A stretch of DNA of 33,578 bases from Methylococcus sp. (GTDB lineage: Bacteria; Pseudomonadota; Gammaproteobacteria; Methylococcales; Methylococcaceae), in assembly GCA_007280285.1 (NCBI GenBank), contig QYQA01000066.1:1-33578 (forward strand), written 5' to 3'. Shown in pieces: positions 18,264-33,209 of this stretch (its first letter is position 1; each line of letters starts with the position of its first letter). The notes beneath the pieces were generated by a model. It saw nothing but the letters and a program-made list of their open reading frames with translations. It searched no databases and had not been told where the DNA came from. Position numbers and translations under genes: made by a program.

Positions 18264-19502
18264 ATGCTTGAGTCCAATTCAATGCCTCGTTTTGGCGATA
18301 AAAAAAACTCAGAGTTCTTTGAAGAATACCTCTCCCGTCTTCTAGACGAGCGTGATCGAACGGGATTAACGGATATGCTGGGTGAAATTGAAGCCTTGCT
18401 GATCGGTGTTGAGCCAGGAAATGCCGTTGAATATATCGCCGAGCTTGCGCTGATGACGCCTTATCATTATCTGGTCACTCTGGAAAGTGAAAAACATCAG
18501 ACGCACGTCTTAAGAATTGATATGGCATCGCCGGATATCCTCCTTCGAGAACCCCGCCAGATGGCCTATAGCGATATCTTCACCAGCCTCAATGATCTTT
18601 ATCCGGTTGGTGCAAAACGCCCTCACAGCCGTTATCTCGGTGAAATTCTGCACTGTGATGATCGCCATCAGGTCGTGGCCCTCCAACAACAACGAGAATT
18701 CCGTTTTTTCTCAGTAGGCCAGCTGGCTGATCTTGATTTACCGCTCAATGTCAGCATCTCGAAACCTTCACCGTATACCCAGAATGTCTTGGGCTATATG
18801 GACCGGCCAGAGGATTCGATCAGGGTTTATCACCATGGCCGGTCTGAGATCTTCGCTAAAGCGCAAGCGGCTAATGATCGCGGCAAGGAGATGCAGGAGC
18901 GATTGGGTATTAGTGAACTCATCGGCCCCATCGATCATCTGGCGACTCGTGTCTACAGTCAAAACCGGGAACCGGCCATTCTTGAATACCTGGCTTTATC
19001 GAGCTACTACTACTGGGGTAGCTACGATATTGTGCCTCAAAATTCATCGACGAATGTTACTAAAAATCTCCGCGGTTGGCCTGAATCGAGGAGCCCTGCG
19101 AAGGTTTTCACCGCTAATAACCATCCTTATTGCGTCAATCATCTTGACCGGCTTCCAAGTCCTACGGAAACCTTTGTCAGAAACTACGGGCCACGACTTC
19201 ACCACATGGCCGTCGAAGTGAAAGATGGGCAGCGTGATGGACGCGAGTATATCGATATTGTCGTCGATGCCATCTCAGGTCAAGGCAAAGGCTTTCTCCT
19301 TGAAACCATTGGCTCTAGAAAAGAGGGCCTGAAGCAGATCTTCTCATCAGCTTCTGATTTCTCCTCCCTGATCATCGAATATGTCCAACGATTTGGTGAT
19401 TTTGAAGGCTTCTTTACCCGCGACAACGTCGCCAAGTTGACGTTTGCTGCTGGCCAAGAAGAGGGGGTCAAGGAAGAGTTGGACTTGAATTCAACGTCTT
19501 AG
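18264..19502 (+). CDS. Divergent vicinal-oxygen-chelate / 4-hydroxyphenylpyruvate dioxygenase-like protein
   Basis: GPIDHLATRVYS (H225), GPRLHHMAVEV (H314) and SLIIEYVQRFGDFEGFFTRDNVAKL (E372) line up with the 2-His-1-Glu metal site and C-terminal motif of HPPD (xxHxxL..., VQHIALxT, FLEVIQRxxxxGFGxGNFxxL). N-terminal half not recognised. AGGAG upstream of the start. Confidence 0.6.
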   Translation: MLESNSMPRFGDKKNSEFFEEYLSRLLDERDRTGLTDMLGEIEALLIGVEPGNAVEYIAELALMTPYHYLVTLESEKHQTHVLRIDMASPDILLREPRQMAYSDIFTSLNDLYPVGAKRPHSRYLGEILHCDDRHQVVALQQQREFRFFSVGQLADLDLPLNVSISKPSPYTQNVLGYMDRPEDSIRVYHHGRSEIFAKAQAANDRGKEMQERLGISELIGPIDHLATRVYSQNREPAILEYLALSSYYYWGSYDIVPQNSSTNVTKNLRGWPESRSPAKVFTANNHPYCVNHLDRLPSPTETFVRNYGPRLHHMAVEVKDGQRDGREYIDIVVDAISGQGKGFLLETIGSRKEGLKQIFSSASDFSSLIIEYVQRFGDFEGFFTRDNVAKLTFAAGQEEGVKEELDLNSTS

Positions 19503-19514
19503 AATTTGAGGGGG

Positions 19515-19520
19515 TATAAT
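19515..19520 (+). promoter_or_regulatory. Candidate -10 element TATAAT just upstream of cysQ
   Basis: Perfect TATAAT in GGGGGTATAATGCCCC, 8 nt before the ATG at 19529; -35 is weak (TTCAAC at 19 nt). Confidence 0.4.
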
Positions 19521-19528
19521 GCCCCGCC

Positions 19529-20344
19529 ATGGACTGTTCTGATCTCCTCGAACCTGTCATTGCGATTGCCAAGGCGGCTGCTAAGGCTGTTTTGGAGGTG
19601 TATTCAGAAGATTTCGAGGTCACCGAAAAATCGGATCACTCGCCCTTAACGCGGGCAGATCTTCAGTCACATCATTTGATTGTGAAAGGCCTCCAGGGTC
19701 TTTCTCCTCACTACCCCATTCTTTCTGAAGAAGCCGCTGATATTCCCTACGAGGTTCGTTCCACGTGGTCGACTTATTGGCTGGTAGATCCCCTTGATGG
19801 CACCAAAGAATTCATCAAACGCAATGGTGAATTTACCGTCAACATTGCACTCATTCATCACCACCAACCCCTCCTTGGGGTTGTTTTAGCGCCGGTTCCT
19901 GAACGGCTCTATTTTGCAGCGATGGGGCAGGGGGCCTATCGATCGGTGGCTGGTCAGCCGCCCGTTCGACTTCAGGTGGGTGGCACCGAAGAGGGGCCAT
20001 GGCGACTCATCGGCAGTCGTTCCCATGGTTCGAACGAATGGGATCGTTTTCTTGAAACGGTGGGTTCTTATGTGCTCGACACAGTAGGCAGCTCATTAAA
20101 GTTCTGTCGAATTGCCGAGGCGAGTGCCGATCTTTATCCCCGCTTTGGACCCACTTCTGAGTGGGATACCGCCGCCGCGCATGCGATCGTTCTTGAGGCT
20201 GGAGGCACCGTCTGTGATCTTCAAGGTGTTGAGCTCCTTTACAACATGAAACCGTCTCTTTTAAATCCATTCTTCCTCGTCCATGCCAAGGGGGATCAAC
20301 GCTGGCTTCCTCTCGCTCAAAGCATTCTTCCACATCCTTTATGA
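19529..20344 (+). CDS. cysQ: 3'(2'),5'-bisphosphate nucleotidase
   Basis: PILSEEAADIPYEVR, WLVDPLDGTKEFIKRNGEFTVNIALI, GPTSEWDTAAAHAIVLEAGG: inositol-phosphatase family motifs of CysQ type. Confidence 0.92.
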   Translation: MDCSDLLEPVIAIAKAAAKAVLEVYSEDFEVTEKSDHSPLTRADLQSHHLIVKGLQGLSPHYPILSEEAADIPYEVRSTWSTYWLVDPLDGTKEFIKRNGEFTVNIALIHHHQPLLGVVLAPVPERLYFAAMGQGAYRSVAGQPPVRLQVGGTEEGPWRLIGSRSHGSNEWDRFLETVGSYVLDTVGSSLKFCRIAEASADLYPRFGPTSEWDTAAAHAIVLEAGGTVCDLQGVELLYNMKPSLLNPFFLVHAKGDQRWLPLAQSILPHPL

Positions 20345-21711
20345 AAATTATTATCCTAGGCGCCGGACAGGTTGGTGTGAGCCTCCTTGCAAGTCTATCG
20401 AGTGAAAAAAATGATATCGTCATGGTCGATATGCGAGGTGACCTCTTAGATACCCTCCAGGACCGTTTTGACATTCGGACGGTACAGGGTAATGCGGCCC
20501 ATCCGACCGTGCTGCAGCATGCAGGGGCGCATGAGGCCGATCTTTTGATTGCCGCCACCAGTGATGACGAAACCAACATGCTGGCCTGCCAGATGGCCGA
20601 CCTTCTGTTCAAAGTCCCTAAGAAAATTGCGCGGGTGAGGGCGATTGAGTACTTCATGTTTCCAGGGCTTTTCTCCCCTGAAACGATACCGATTGACTAC
20701 GTCATCAGCCCCGAACAGATCATCACCCAGTTTATTCAGCGCCTCCTTGAGTATCCAGGCGCCAATCAGGTGCATGATTTTGCGGAGGGGAAGGTACGGA
20801 TGGCTTCTGTGAAAGCGCTTCGTGGCGGGCTCATTGTGGGTCGGGAAGTCCGCGAACTGCAGCAACACATTCCAAACTTTCATGTCCGTATCGCCGCTAT
20901 TTTTCGCAATGGTCAACCTATTGTGCCGAATGGAAACACCATCATCAATCATGATGACGAAGTCTTTTTTTTAGCCTCCAGTGAAGAAATTAAAGGCGTT
21001 ATGGCCGAGCTTCGAAAAACTGAACGCCCTTATAAAAAACTCATCTTTGCTGGTGGCGGTCATCTCGGTAAAAGGGTTGCACTCGCGCTTGAACATGACT
21101 ATCAAGTCAAAGTGATTGAGCGAAATCCACTACGTGCTAAAAAAATTGCAGGGCAACTTGATAAGGCCACGGTCCTGGTGGGCGATGCCTCTGATAAAGA
21201 GTTGCTCCTCAGTGAGAACGTTGATTCGGTGGATGTCTTTTGCGCCATCACCAACAATGATGAAGTGAACATCCTTTCTGCGATGCTGGCCAAACGCCTA
21301 GGAGCACGCCGGGCCATCTGTCTGGTGAATAACGACGCTTATTCTGATATTGTCGATACCTCCCATGTCGATCTCGTTATTTCGCCACAACAAGCGACGA
21401 TCAGCGCACTCTTACGCTACATCAGGCGGGGTGATATTGCCCAAGTTCATTCTTTGCGGCATGGATCCTCCGAGGCGATTGAAGTGATCGCGCATGGATC
21501 AGCGGAAGATTCTAAGGTGATTGGCGTCCCCTTAAAAGAGATCGAAATGCCTGAAGGCGTGGTCATGGGCGCTTTGGTTCGTGATGATGAGGTTCTTCAT
21601 ATCCACCATGACACCGTCATTGAAGATGGCGATCATGTCATCATGTTTGTTTTGGATAAGAAGCTCATTCCCGCGGTTGAACGTTTGTTCCAATCGGGCT
21701 TTAGCAACTAA
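20341..21711 (+). CDS. trkA: Trk system potassium transporter regulatory subunit TrkA (two RCK-N/RCK-C repeats)
   Basis: MKIIILGAGQVGVSLLASLSSEKNDIVMVD; second NAD-binding repeat KLIFAGGGHLGKRVALALE; overlaps cysQ by 4 nt. Confidence 0.94.
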   Translation: MKIIILGAGQVGVSLLASLSSEKNDIVMVDMRGDLLDTLQDRFDIRTVQGNAAHPTVLQHAGAHEADLLIAATSDDETNMLACQMADLLFKVPKKIARVRAIEYFMFPGLFSPETIPIDYVISPEQIITQFIQRLLEYPGANQVHDFAEGKVRMASVKALRGGLIVGREVRELQQHIPNFHVRIAAIFRNGQPIVPNGNTIINHDDEVFFLASSEEIKGVMAELRKTERPYKKLIFAGGGHLGKRVALALEHDYQVKVIERNPLRAKKIAGQLDKATVLVGDASDKELLLSENVDSVDVFCAITNNDEVNILSAMLAKRLGARRAICLVNNDAYSDIVDTSHVDLVISPQQATISALLRYIRRGDIAQVHSLRHGSSEAIEVIAHGSAEDSKVIGVPLKEIEMPEGVVMGALVRDDEVLHIHHDTVIEDGDHVIMFVLDKKLIPAVERLFQSGFSN

Positions 21712-21722
21712 GCCTTCCCCCT

Positions 21723-22121
21723 ATGTCTACCATCCAACGACTGCTCCCACAAGACGTATTCAAAGCCATCGAAGATTCCTCTGATGCGCTCCTGATTGAT
21801 GTCAGAGATCCGGTTGAATTTCGTTTCGTCGGGCACCCGATCGGTGCCATCAACGTTCCCTGGGCATTTGCTCCCGATATGCGGACTAATCCGTCCTTTG
21901 TAGAACAGATCCTCCTCTTGGCGCCTTCTTATGACACCCCCTTATTCTTACTTTGTAGGAGCGGCCAACGATCGTTCCTCGCCGCAAAGGCTCTTGAAGA
22001 GGCGGGATATCAAAAGCTCACTAATATAGAGGAGGGGTTTGAAGGCAGCCTCGATGCAAGCAAACAGCGATCTACCCTCAACGGCTGGCGTTTTCACGGA
22101 CTTCCTTGGGAGCAGACTTGA
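21723..22121 (+). CDS. Rhodanese-like domain protein
   Basis: ALLIDVRDPVEFRFVGHPIGAINVPW; LFLLCRSGQRSFLAAKALEEAGY (active-site Cys loop CRSGQR). Confidence 0.92.
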   Translation: MSTIQRLLPQDVFKAIEDSSDALLIDVRDPVEFRFVGHPIGAINVPWAFAPDMRTNPSFVEQILLLAPSYDTPLFLLCRSGQRSFLAAKALEEAGYQKLTNIEEGFEGSLDASKQRSTLNGWRFHGLPWEQT

Positions 22122-23044
22122 TCACTGATTTTCGCGGCTTCTTTTAGCTTTGGCGGTCATGAGGTGATAGACCGTTTCGAGATGAGGATGGGCTACCCCG
22201 ACACGTTGAGCGGCGCGGACTGCGTTTCCTAAAATCGCTTCGATTTCCATTTCATGTCCCGATTCATAGTCAAGGAGCATGCTGGTCTTATAAGGCGGCA
22301 TCTTCAAAGTCCCCTCAATCTGCTCTTCTAAAATACAAGGATCAAGGGGATGGCCCACTCCCTCAGCAATCATCATCACTTCGGTCATGATGGCTCGGAT
22401 GATAGGGTCTAGGGCGACGAGCATCTCTTGGGTATTAAGGCCCCCACCAAGAACCGATAAGGGATTAAATACGGCGTTCCATACGCATTTTCTCCAACGT
22501 GCCGACACAATGTTCTCGGTGGTTAATGCTTTGACGCCCGCACGCTCGATGGCCTCCGCTAACAGGACGGTTTTGTCAGAGAGACCATAGGGGTAATTCC
22601 CGAGAGCAACATGACCGTATGCCTGATGCCAGATGGTGCCAGGTTGCGTCCGGGTCACACAGATAAAAGCAAGGCCAGAAATAATTTCATGGGTTTTGAA
22701 GGCGGCCTGAATGGAGTCTTCAACGTCGACCCCATTGCATAACAAGCCGATCGCGGTGTTGGATCCAACAAATGGCCTAATAAGGGCCACGCGATCGAGA
22801 CTCTTAAGAACCTTGGTACAGAGCAGGATGACATCAGGCTCGAAGGACAATGAGTCTTGGTCTTTGATCACTTCAGCCGGCATGAAATGCCAGTGGCCCA
22901 GGGCGGTGTCACTGATGATATGGATGCCGTGTTGTTTGATCATCTCATAGTCTGATCGCGCGAGTACGGCGACATGGTGACCACCTTTTGCTAACAGTGA
23001 CCCGTAAAAGCTGCCTATGGCGCCTGCCCCTATAATCAGGATGT

Positions 23045-23048
<4 letters not shown>
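22122..23048 (-). CDS. panE: 2-dehydropantoate 2-reductase (ketopantoate reductase, ApbA/PanE family)
   Basis: MNILIIGAGAIGSFYGSLLAKGGHHVAVLARSD; WRKCVWNAVFNPLSVLGG; PPYKTSMLLDYESGHEMEIEAILGNAVRAAQRVGVAHPHL. Confidence 0.9.
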
Positions 23049-24371
<1,323 letters not shown>

Positions 24372-24395
24372 CTAATGATGATGAGGCTTTGGGGT

Positions 24396-24743
24396 TTAAA
24401 GAATCGATAGAACTCGTTCGGGTGGACGACCAATGACGGCAGCATCAAGGCCGATGAGGATGGGTCGCTCAATCAAGATGGGATGGGTCACCATCGCTTC
24501 AATGAGCACCTGATCGGCAAGGCTTTGGTCGCTAAGATGCAGCGCTTTATAGGGCAGCTCTTTGGTTCTTAAAAGCGCTCTGGGAGGGATTCCGAGTTTT
24601 TTCAAGACCGACCCGAGGGTCGCTGCGTCGGGGGGGTCTTTGAGATATTCGCGGATCACAGGCTCAATACCTTTGCTTCGTATCAGTTCAAGGGCTTCCC
24701 GCGACTTCATACAACGCGGATTGTGATAAAGCGTCATGGTCAT
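24396..24743 (-). CDS. arsC: ArsC family arsenate reductase (glutaredoxin-type)
   Basis: MTMTLYHNPRCMKSREALELIRSKGIEPVIREYLKDPPD; VMTHPILIERPILI. Start set at MTMTLYHN (24743), not 24782. Confidence 0.86.
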   Translation of the reverse strand: MTMTLYHNPRCMKSREALELIRSKGIEPVIREYLKDPPDAATLGSVLKKLGIPPRALLRTKELPYKALHLSDQSLADQVLIEAMVTHPILIERPILIGLDAAVIGRPPERVLSIL

Positions 24744-24778
24744 AGGAGATTCCTGAGATGGATTGATCACATCAAGGT

Positions 24779-25822
24779 TCATATATCAACGCGTGCCATC
24801 TGAATGACTTCTCGAAGGACGGTCGTTGCATAGGATCCGGCGGGCAGGGTAAAACTGATCTTGATCGCGTCGATTCCGATACTTTCATACCGGAGATGCT
24901 CAGGACAAAGCCTAAATGGGCGCCGTTGGGTTTCAAGGCCTTCTTGCCGCAAGCCTTCGACGAGATCGAGATGTTGCTCTTCTATCGCTTCTTCCATGAA
25001 GCGGGCTTTTCCAGTGGCGCTCGAGGGTGCTTGTCCTACCAAGACACCACTGGGATGAATGACCTTGGTGGCGAGCCGTTCCTGAATCGCCTGATCGAGG
25101 GGATCTGGGATGAAGAAACTTTTGGAATCCTCAAACATGAAGACATCACCGTCAACCCATTGATCCCACTCACGCCCCATGACCCTTTGGGCCAAAAGGT
25201 CATTGAAAATCTGAGAGCGTGCTGCTGAGAGAAAAAGCCCACGCCGGTGAGCGTCGATCTTTCGCTCTTTATCTTTAAACAGCTGCCGCGCCCGTTCGGT
25301 GTTATCGCCCTGATGGCCAAAGCGCTGTGGGCCAAAATAATTGGGAACCCCAAAGGTCTGAATGGCTGTTAATCGCGCTTCAAGCGTTTCAGGCGCCACG
25401 CTCAACTGACGGAGGCAGAGGCTGAATCGATTGCCTTTCAGGGCCCCTTTTCTCAGCTTTCGGGCGTTTCGCGCCGCGGTGAGAATCCTGATTGTTGGCG
25501 TATTGAACCGTGTCCAGTCAGGATCCTCTTTTCCAGGCAATTGAATGCTGAACCATTGTGTGGTTAACCCGTGACGGTCTTTAAGGCCCGCATAGCTGAC
25601 GTCACGTATTCTGACACCGCAAAAGGCGGCCAGCTGGCGGGCCACCACATCGGTATTTTCTCCCGCCTTTTCGACGTGGACGAAGGCATGTTCACCTTCT
25701 CCCGAGATGTCAAAACTTAAGATTTCCTCAACAATAAAATCCATGGGGGTCAGCTTGATCACCCCATGGGCTGCTGGAACGCCATGGCTATGCGGTAAGT
25801 CAGCGGTGGGGTCTGACGTCAC
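24779..25822 (-). CDS. truD: tRNA pseudouridine(13) synthase TruD
   Basis: FIVEEILSFDISGEGEHAFVHVEKAGENT; VSYAGLKDRHGLTTQWFSI; GVPNYFGPQRFGHQGDN. Confidence 0.95.
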   Translation of the reverse strand: MTSDPTADLPHSHGVPAAHGVIKLTPMDFIVEEILSFDISGEGEHAFVHVEKAGENTDVVARQLAAFCGVRIRDVSYAGLKDRHGLTTQWFSIQLPGKEDPDWTRFNTPTIRILTAARNARKLRKGALKGNRFSLCLRQLSVAPETLEARLTAIQTFGVPNYFGPQRFGHQGDNTERARQLFKDKERKIDAHRRGLFLSAARSQIFNDLLAQRVMGREWDQWVDGDVFMFEDSKSFFIPDPLDQAIQERLATKVIHPSGVLVGQAPSSATGKARFMEEAIEEQHLDLVEGLRQEGLETQRRPFRLCPEHLRYESIGIDAIKISFTLPAGSYATTVLREVIQMARVDI

Positions 25823-25826
25823 TTGA

Positions 25827-26303
25827 TTAGGGCTTTTCTATGAGGGCAACCGCCATCGATGAGATGCCTTCGCCGCGGCCTTCAAACCCCATTCCCTCGG
25901 TGGTGGTGGCCTTGACGTTGACAGCATCGATCTTAATAAGAAGGTCTTGGGCAATGTTTGCGCGCATTCTTTCGATGTAAGGGGCTAACTTTGGGAGTTG
26001 CGCAATGATCGTGACATCGACATTGACGACGACATAGGATTGTTGAGTTAATTTAGCCACAATATCCCTTAAGAGGATACGACTGTCGATGCCTTTAAAG
26101 TGTTGGTCAGTATCTGGAAAATGGCGACCAATGTCGCCTAAGCCTGCAGCGCCCAAGAGGGCATCTGAGAGGGCATGAAGGGCCACATCGCCATCAGAGT
26201 GGGCCGCAAGACTCTTCGAATAATCGATGGGGACGCCGCCAAGAATCAATTGACCGCCTTCGGTGAAACGGTGGGCATCGTACCCTTGTCCAACTCTGAT
26301 CAT
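25827..26303 (-). CDS. ispF: 2-C-methyl-D-erythritol 2,4-cyclodiphosphate synthase
   Basis: [77 protein letters not shown]. Confidence 0.97.
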   Translation of the reverse strand: MIRVGQGYDAHRFTEGGQLILGGVPIDYSKSLAAHSDGDVALHALSDALLGAAGLGDIGRHFPDTDQHFKGIDSRILLRDIVAKLTQQSYVVVNVDVTIIAQLPKLAPYIERMRANIAQDLLIKIDAVNVKATTTEGMGFEGRGEGISSMAVALIEKP

Positions 26304-26374
26304 GAGATCTTATTCCTATTTGAGTGATGATTTAAAAAAAAACCGACGCACGGACTTGGATCACAGGTTGTGCC

Positions 26375-27106
26375 TTACACTGATGGGCCCTGGGCCAGAT
26401 TCGGGGCGTTCTCCTTCATTTGTTCCTCAAGAAAAAAAGCGGCAAGGCCAAGATCTTCTGGGCGTGTGATCTTGATATTATCGGGACGGCCTTCAATGAT
26501 CCGAGGTTTTAGGCCGGTCCACTCGATCGCACTCGCTTCATCGGTGATTAAGGCGCCTTCAAAAAGACCCTCACGAAGCGCCGTTCTAAGGGCTTCATAA
26601 CGAAACATTTGCGGTGTCTGCGCCCGCCAAATCTGCCGTCGATCGGTGGTTTCTAGGACGCGCCCTGCTTCAACACGTTTTAAGGTATCGCTGACCGGTA
26701 AGGCGAGTAATCCACCCACGGGGTCATCAGAGAGAGTCTTCATGAGCTTTAGGATGTCGCTTTGGGTGATACAAAGCCTCGCTGCATCGTGGACAAGCAC
26801 CCAATCCATCGGGGCAGCAAGCTTGCTGAGGTGATCAAGTCCCATGAGAACGGAGTCCGCTCGCTCTTGGCCACCTTCTGCTCTAAGGATCCGTGGGTGG
26901 TTGTCAAAGGGAAGCTCTTCCCAATAGCCATCCAAAGGCCCAAGGGCTACCGCAATGGCTGAAATGTCAGGCACCGCAAGAAGCCGTTCAAGGGTGTGTT
27001 GCAGCACGGGTTTGCCGAGGACCTCTAGGTACTGTTTGGGTCGGTCGGATGCCATTCTTGTCCCTACGCCAGCTGCAGGAACCACGGCCCAGAAACGGTC
27101 TTTCAT
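26375..27106 (-). CDS. ispD: 2-C-methyl-D-erythritol 4-phosphate cytidylyltransferase
   Basis: [69 protein letters not shown]. Confidence 0.97.
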   Translation of the reverse strand: MKDRFWAVVPAAGVGTRMASDRPKQYLEVLGKPVLQHTLERLLAVPDISAIAVALGPLDGYWEELPFDNHPRILRAEGGQERADSVLMGLDHLSKLAAPMDWVLVHDAARLCITQSDILKLMKTLSDDPVGGLLALPVSDTLKRVEAGRVLETTDRRQIWRAQTPQMFRYEALRTALREGLFEGALITDEASAIEWTGLKPRIIEGRPDNIKITRPEDLGLAAFFLEEQMKENAPNLAQGPSV

Positions 27107-27159
27107 CGGTGGTGAAGAGTGCTTGATTGACAGTGTGATCGCACTGATGCCCCATGGCT

Positions 27160-27552
27160 TCAGTGCTTGCTAGGGGTTATCGCCTTCCCGGGTGGCTTTG
27201 CCTTTGCGTGGTCTTTGTTCCGCGCTTTAGGTTGATCAACGGTGACCTCGGGTGCCAACGGCTTGATGGGCGTTTGCGTCTCTTCGTCGTAGACCTGGAC
27301 GTAGGTTTCGCCAGGCTTGACCATGCCGAGATCGTGTCGAGCTCGTTCTTCGATGGCATCAGAGCCATCGCGAAGATCGATCACATCGGCAGCCACTGCT
27401 GCATTACGGACTTTACGCTTTTCGCCTTCCTGCTGAAGTTCTTCAATACGGTGCGTTGTTTCACGGAGTTCCTCAACGCCACCATCACCGAACCAGAGTC
27501 GGTATTGGAGTGCCGCAATCAGTAACAGCAGGAAAACGATCAGCTTAGACAA
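27160..27552 (-). CDS. ftsB: Cell division protein FtsB, with a basic C-terminal extension
   Basis: Short TM segment followed by [28 protein letters not shown]...[23 protein letters not shown]; position next to eno and ispD. Confidence 0.93.
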   Translation of the reverse strand: MSKLIVFLLLLIAALQYRLWFGDGGVEELRETTHRIEELQQEGEKRKVRNAAVAADVIDLRDGSDAIEERARHDLGMVKPGETYVQVYDEETQTPIKPLAPEVTVDQPKARNKDHAKAKPPGKAITPSKH

Positions 27553-27570
27553 GGGTCTGACCTTAAGGTG

Positions 27571-29719
<2,149 letters not shown>

Positions 29720-29724
29720 GATCT

Positions 29725-31389
<1,665 letters not shown>

Positions 31390-31530
31390 TCACCAAGTCC
31401 CTGTTGCTGGAATTTGATCTGGCAGGTACCTATTTTACTTCACCGTCAGGCAGCCGTCACCGGATATGGCTTCTTGATTCAGCATAATCCGTTTAAAATT
31501 AGAACATTGTTGCTTTTTGAGGTCATTCTA

Positions 31531-31854
31531 ATGCGGTCCACCTTCAACGTTCTGCTGTTCATCACGCTTTTAGCCATCACCAGCTCTGGGTGCACCTGGG
31601 TTGATTTGAAACCACAGGGCGAAAAGGTCAAGCTGCTGACCGCGCTGAATGCTCGAAAATGCAAAAAAATTGGTCATGTGACCTCCAACACGACGGACTC
31701 CGTGGCTTATATCCCGAGAGACTCTGAATCAGTTAATGATGAACTCTCTCGGCTTGCACGGAACTACGCCGGGCAGATGGGTGGCAATGCCATTGTTTCT
31801 ACCGGCGTCGCCCATGACGGTGAACAATCCTTCAACGTTTTCTACTGCAAATAA
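31531..31854 (+). CDS. DUF4156 family lipoprotein
   Basis: MRSTFNVLLFITLLAITSSGC lipobox; VKLLTALNARKCKKIGHVTSNTTDS...LARNYAGQMGGNAIV. Confidence 0.85.
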   Translation: MRSTFNVLLFITLLAITSSGCTWVDLKPQGEKVKLLTALNARKCKKIGHVTSNTTDSVAYIPRDSESVNDELSRLARNYAGQMGGNAIVSTGVAHDGEQSFNVFYCK

Positions 31855-31858
31855 TCTT

Positions 31859-33184
31859 TTAGGGATCCTGCCGCTCGGGCTTTAATCCTTGAGTGTTTTT
31901 TGCGGCGGCTGAAAACGCTTCGTCTATCCATAAATCACCCACCGCTGCTAATTTCTCATCGAGATAAATTATCGGCATGGTTTTTCGGACCCAAGGGGGG
32001 ACGCCTGCTTCTTGAAACAGTTTACGAAGGTCTTGGTGGCCCGCGCGCCCTTTAATTTTTATCTTTTCACCCCCTTGTCGGTAACGGACTGAGATCTTGT
32101 GAGCGTGCCAGTCCATGAGGTCAATGCCATCACCAAAGGTCTCGTGCAGCACCAAGCTCCCATTCTGTTCAAGCTGAATCAGTCGGGTGGTTGAAGCAAT
32201 CGGCACAGACGTGACTTTAGGGATTTCGGGGCGGGGAGGATGGAGGTAGAGGCGCCCACGATAGCGCCGAATTTGTCCTTGTGCCCAAGCAATATTGGGG
32301 TTGCGATCCTCCGCTGCGGAGAGGCCTTCGCCGCAAATACGTTCGATCATCTTGGTCGATGGCAGTCTATATCCCAAACAGCGGATCCAGCGCCTAACGA
32401 TAGCTCGTTGCAACGCTGGCCCCAGCCTTATCAGTCGATCGACGTCGAGACACGAGCCTTTTAAGGTCTTTTCGTAATGTTCCTCGATCGCTTCTTCCAG
32501 CAGTTGTTCTGCCTCCGCCACATGCTGCGCGCTCCTCGCGATGACAGCGCTTAGCGTGGGCCAGCGTTGTTGGATGATAGGGAGAATCTCACGCCGGACT
32601 AAATTACGATCCATGCGCGCGTCCTGATTGCTCGGGTCCTCCACCCAGGAGATGTCCTTCTCGAGACCAACTTTCATGATGTCCTCACGCGTTACGCCCA
32701 AGAGAGGCCTCATGAGGCATCCATCTTGAAAAGACGTTCTTAAGGGCATCGCCGAAAGACCTCGAAGGCCAGCGCCTCTAAAAAGCTGCAAGAGAAACGT
32801 CTCGGCCTGGTCGTCTTGATGTTGGGCCAACACTAAGGCCTCTTTCGGCTTGATGATCGAGGCAAAAGCCTCGTAGCGACAGTTGCGCGCCTTTTCTTCA
32901 GGGCTTTCGCCTGGGGCGTGACGGGCATCCACCTTGATGATCACGAGGGGGATCTCCAATTGGCCACTATAAGAGCTGCAGTGGGCAGTCCATTGGTCCG
33001 CTTGATCATGAAGCCCATGATGAACATGGATCGCTTTAACGATGCTATGGGGCAGAAAATGTCGAATTTCAGCGAATAGCGTTAACAGAACGCTTGAATC
33101 GATGCCGCCGCTGTAGCCGACCCAATAGGTACTAGCGCTTGGCCATCTCCTCAGCTGATCGAGGAGATAAGCGGGTGTCAGCAT
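31859..33184 (-). CDS. tilS: tRNA(Ile)-lysidine synthase TilS
   Basis: YWVGYSGGIDSSVLLTLFAEI (PP-loop); HVHHGLHDQADQWTAHC; AQHQDDQAETFLLQLFRGAGLRGLSAM. Start at 33184 preferred because 33241 would overlap accA by 32 nt. Confidence 0.94.
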   Translation of the reverse strand: MLTPAYLLDQLRRWPSASTYWVGYSGGIDSSVLLTLFAEIRHFLPHSIVKAIHVHHGLHDQADQWTAHCSSYSGQLEIPLVIIKVDARHAPGESPEEKARNCRYEAFASIIKPKEALVLAQHQDDQAETFLLQLFRGAGLRGLSAMPLRTSFQDGCLMRPLLGVTREDIMKVGLEKDISWVEDPSNQDARMDRNLVRREILPIIQQRWPTLSAVIARSAQHVAEAEQLLEEAIEEHYEKTLKGSCLDVDRLIRLGPALQRAIVRRWIRCLGYRLPSTKMIERICGEGLSAAEDRNPNIAWAQGQIRRYRGRLYLHPPRPEIPKVTSVPIASTTRLIQLEQNGSLVLHETFGDGIDLMDWHAHKISVRYRQGGEKIKIKGRAGHQDLRKLFQEAGVPPWVRKTMPIIYLDEKLAAVGDLWIDEAFSAAAKNTQGLKPERQDP

Positions 33185-33209
33185 CGACCGAACCTTCAGT
33201 GGGTCCGCA

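Noticed and set aside
20007-20657. 216-aa minus-strand ORF antisense to cysQ/trkA
   Set aside because: Low-complexity, Arg/Ser-rich translation with no recognisable motif; fully opposite two well-supported genes.
20446-20952. 168-aa minus-strand ORF antisense to trkA
   Set aside because: Shadow ORF of trkA; no family motif and no independent start signal.
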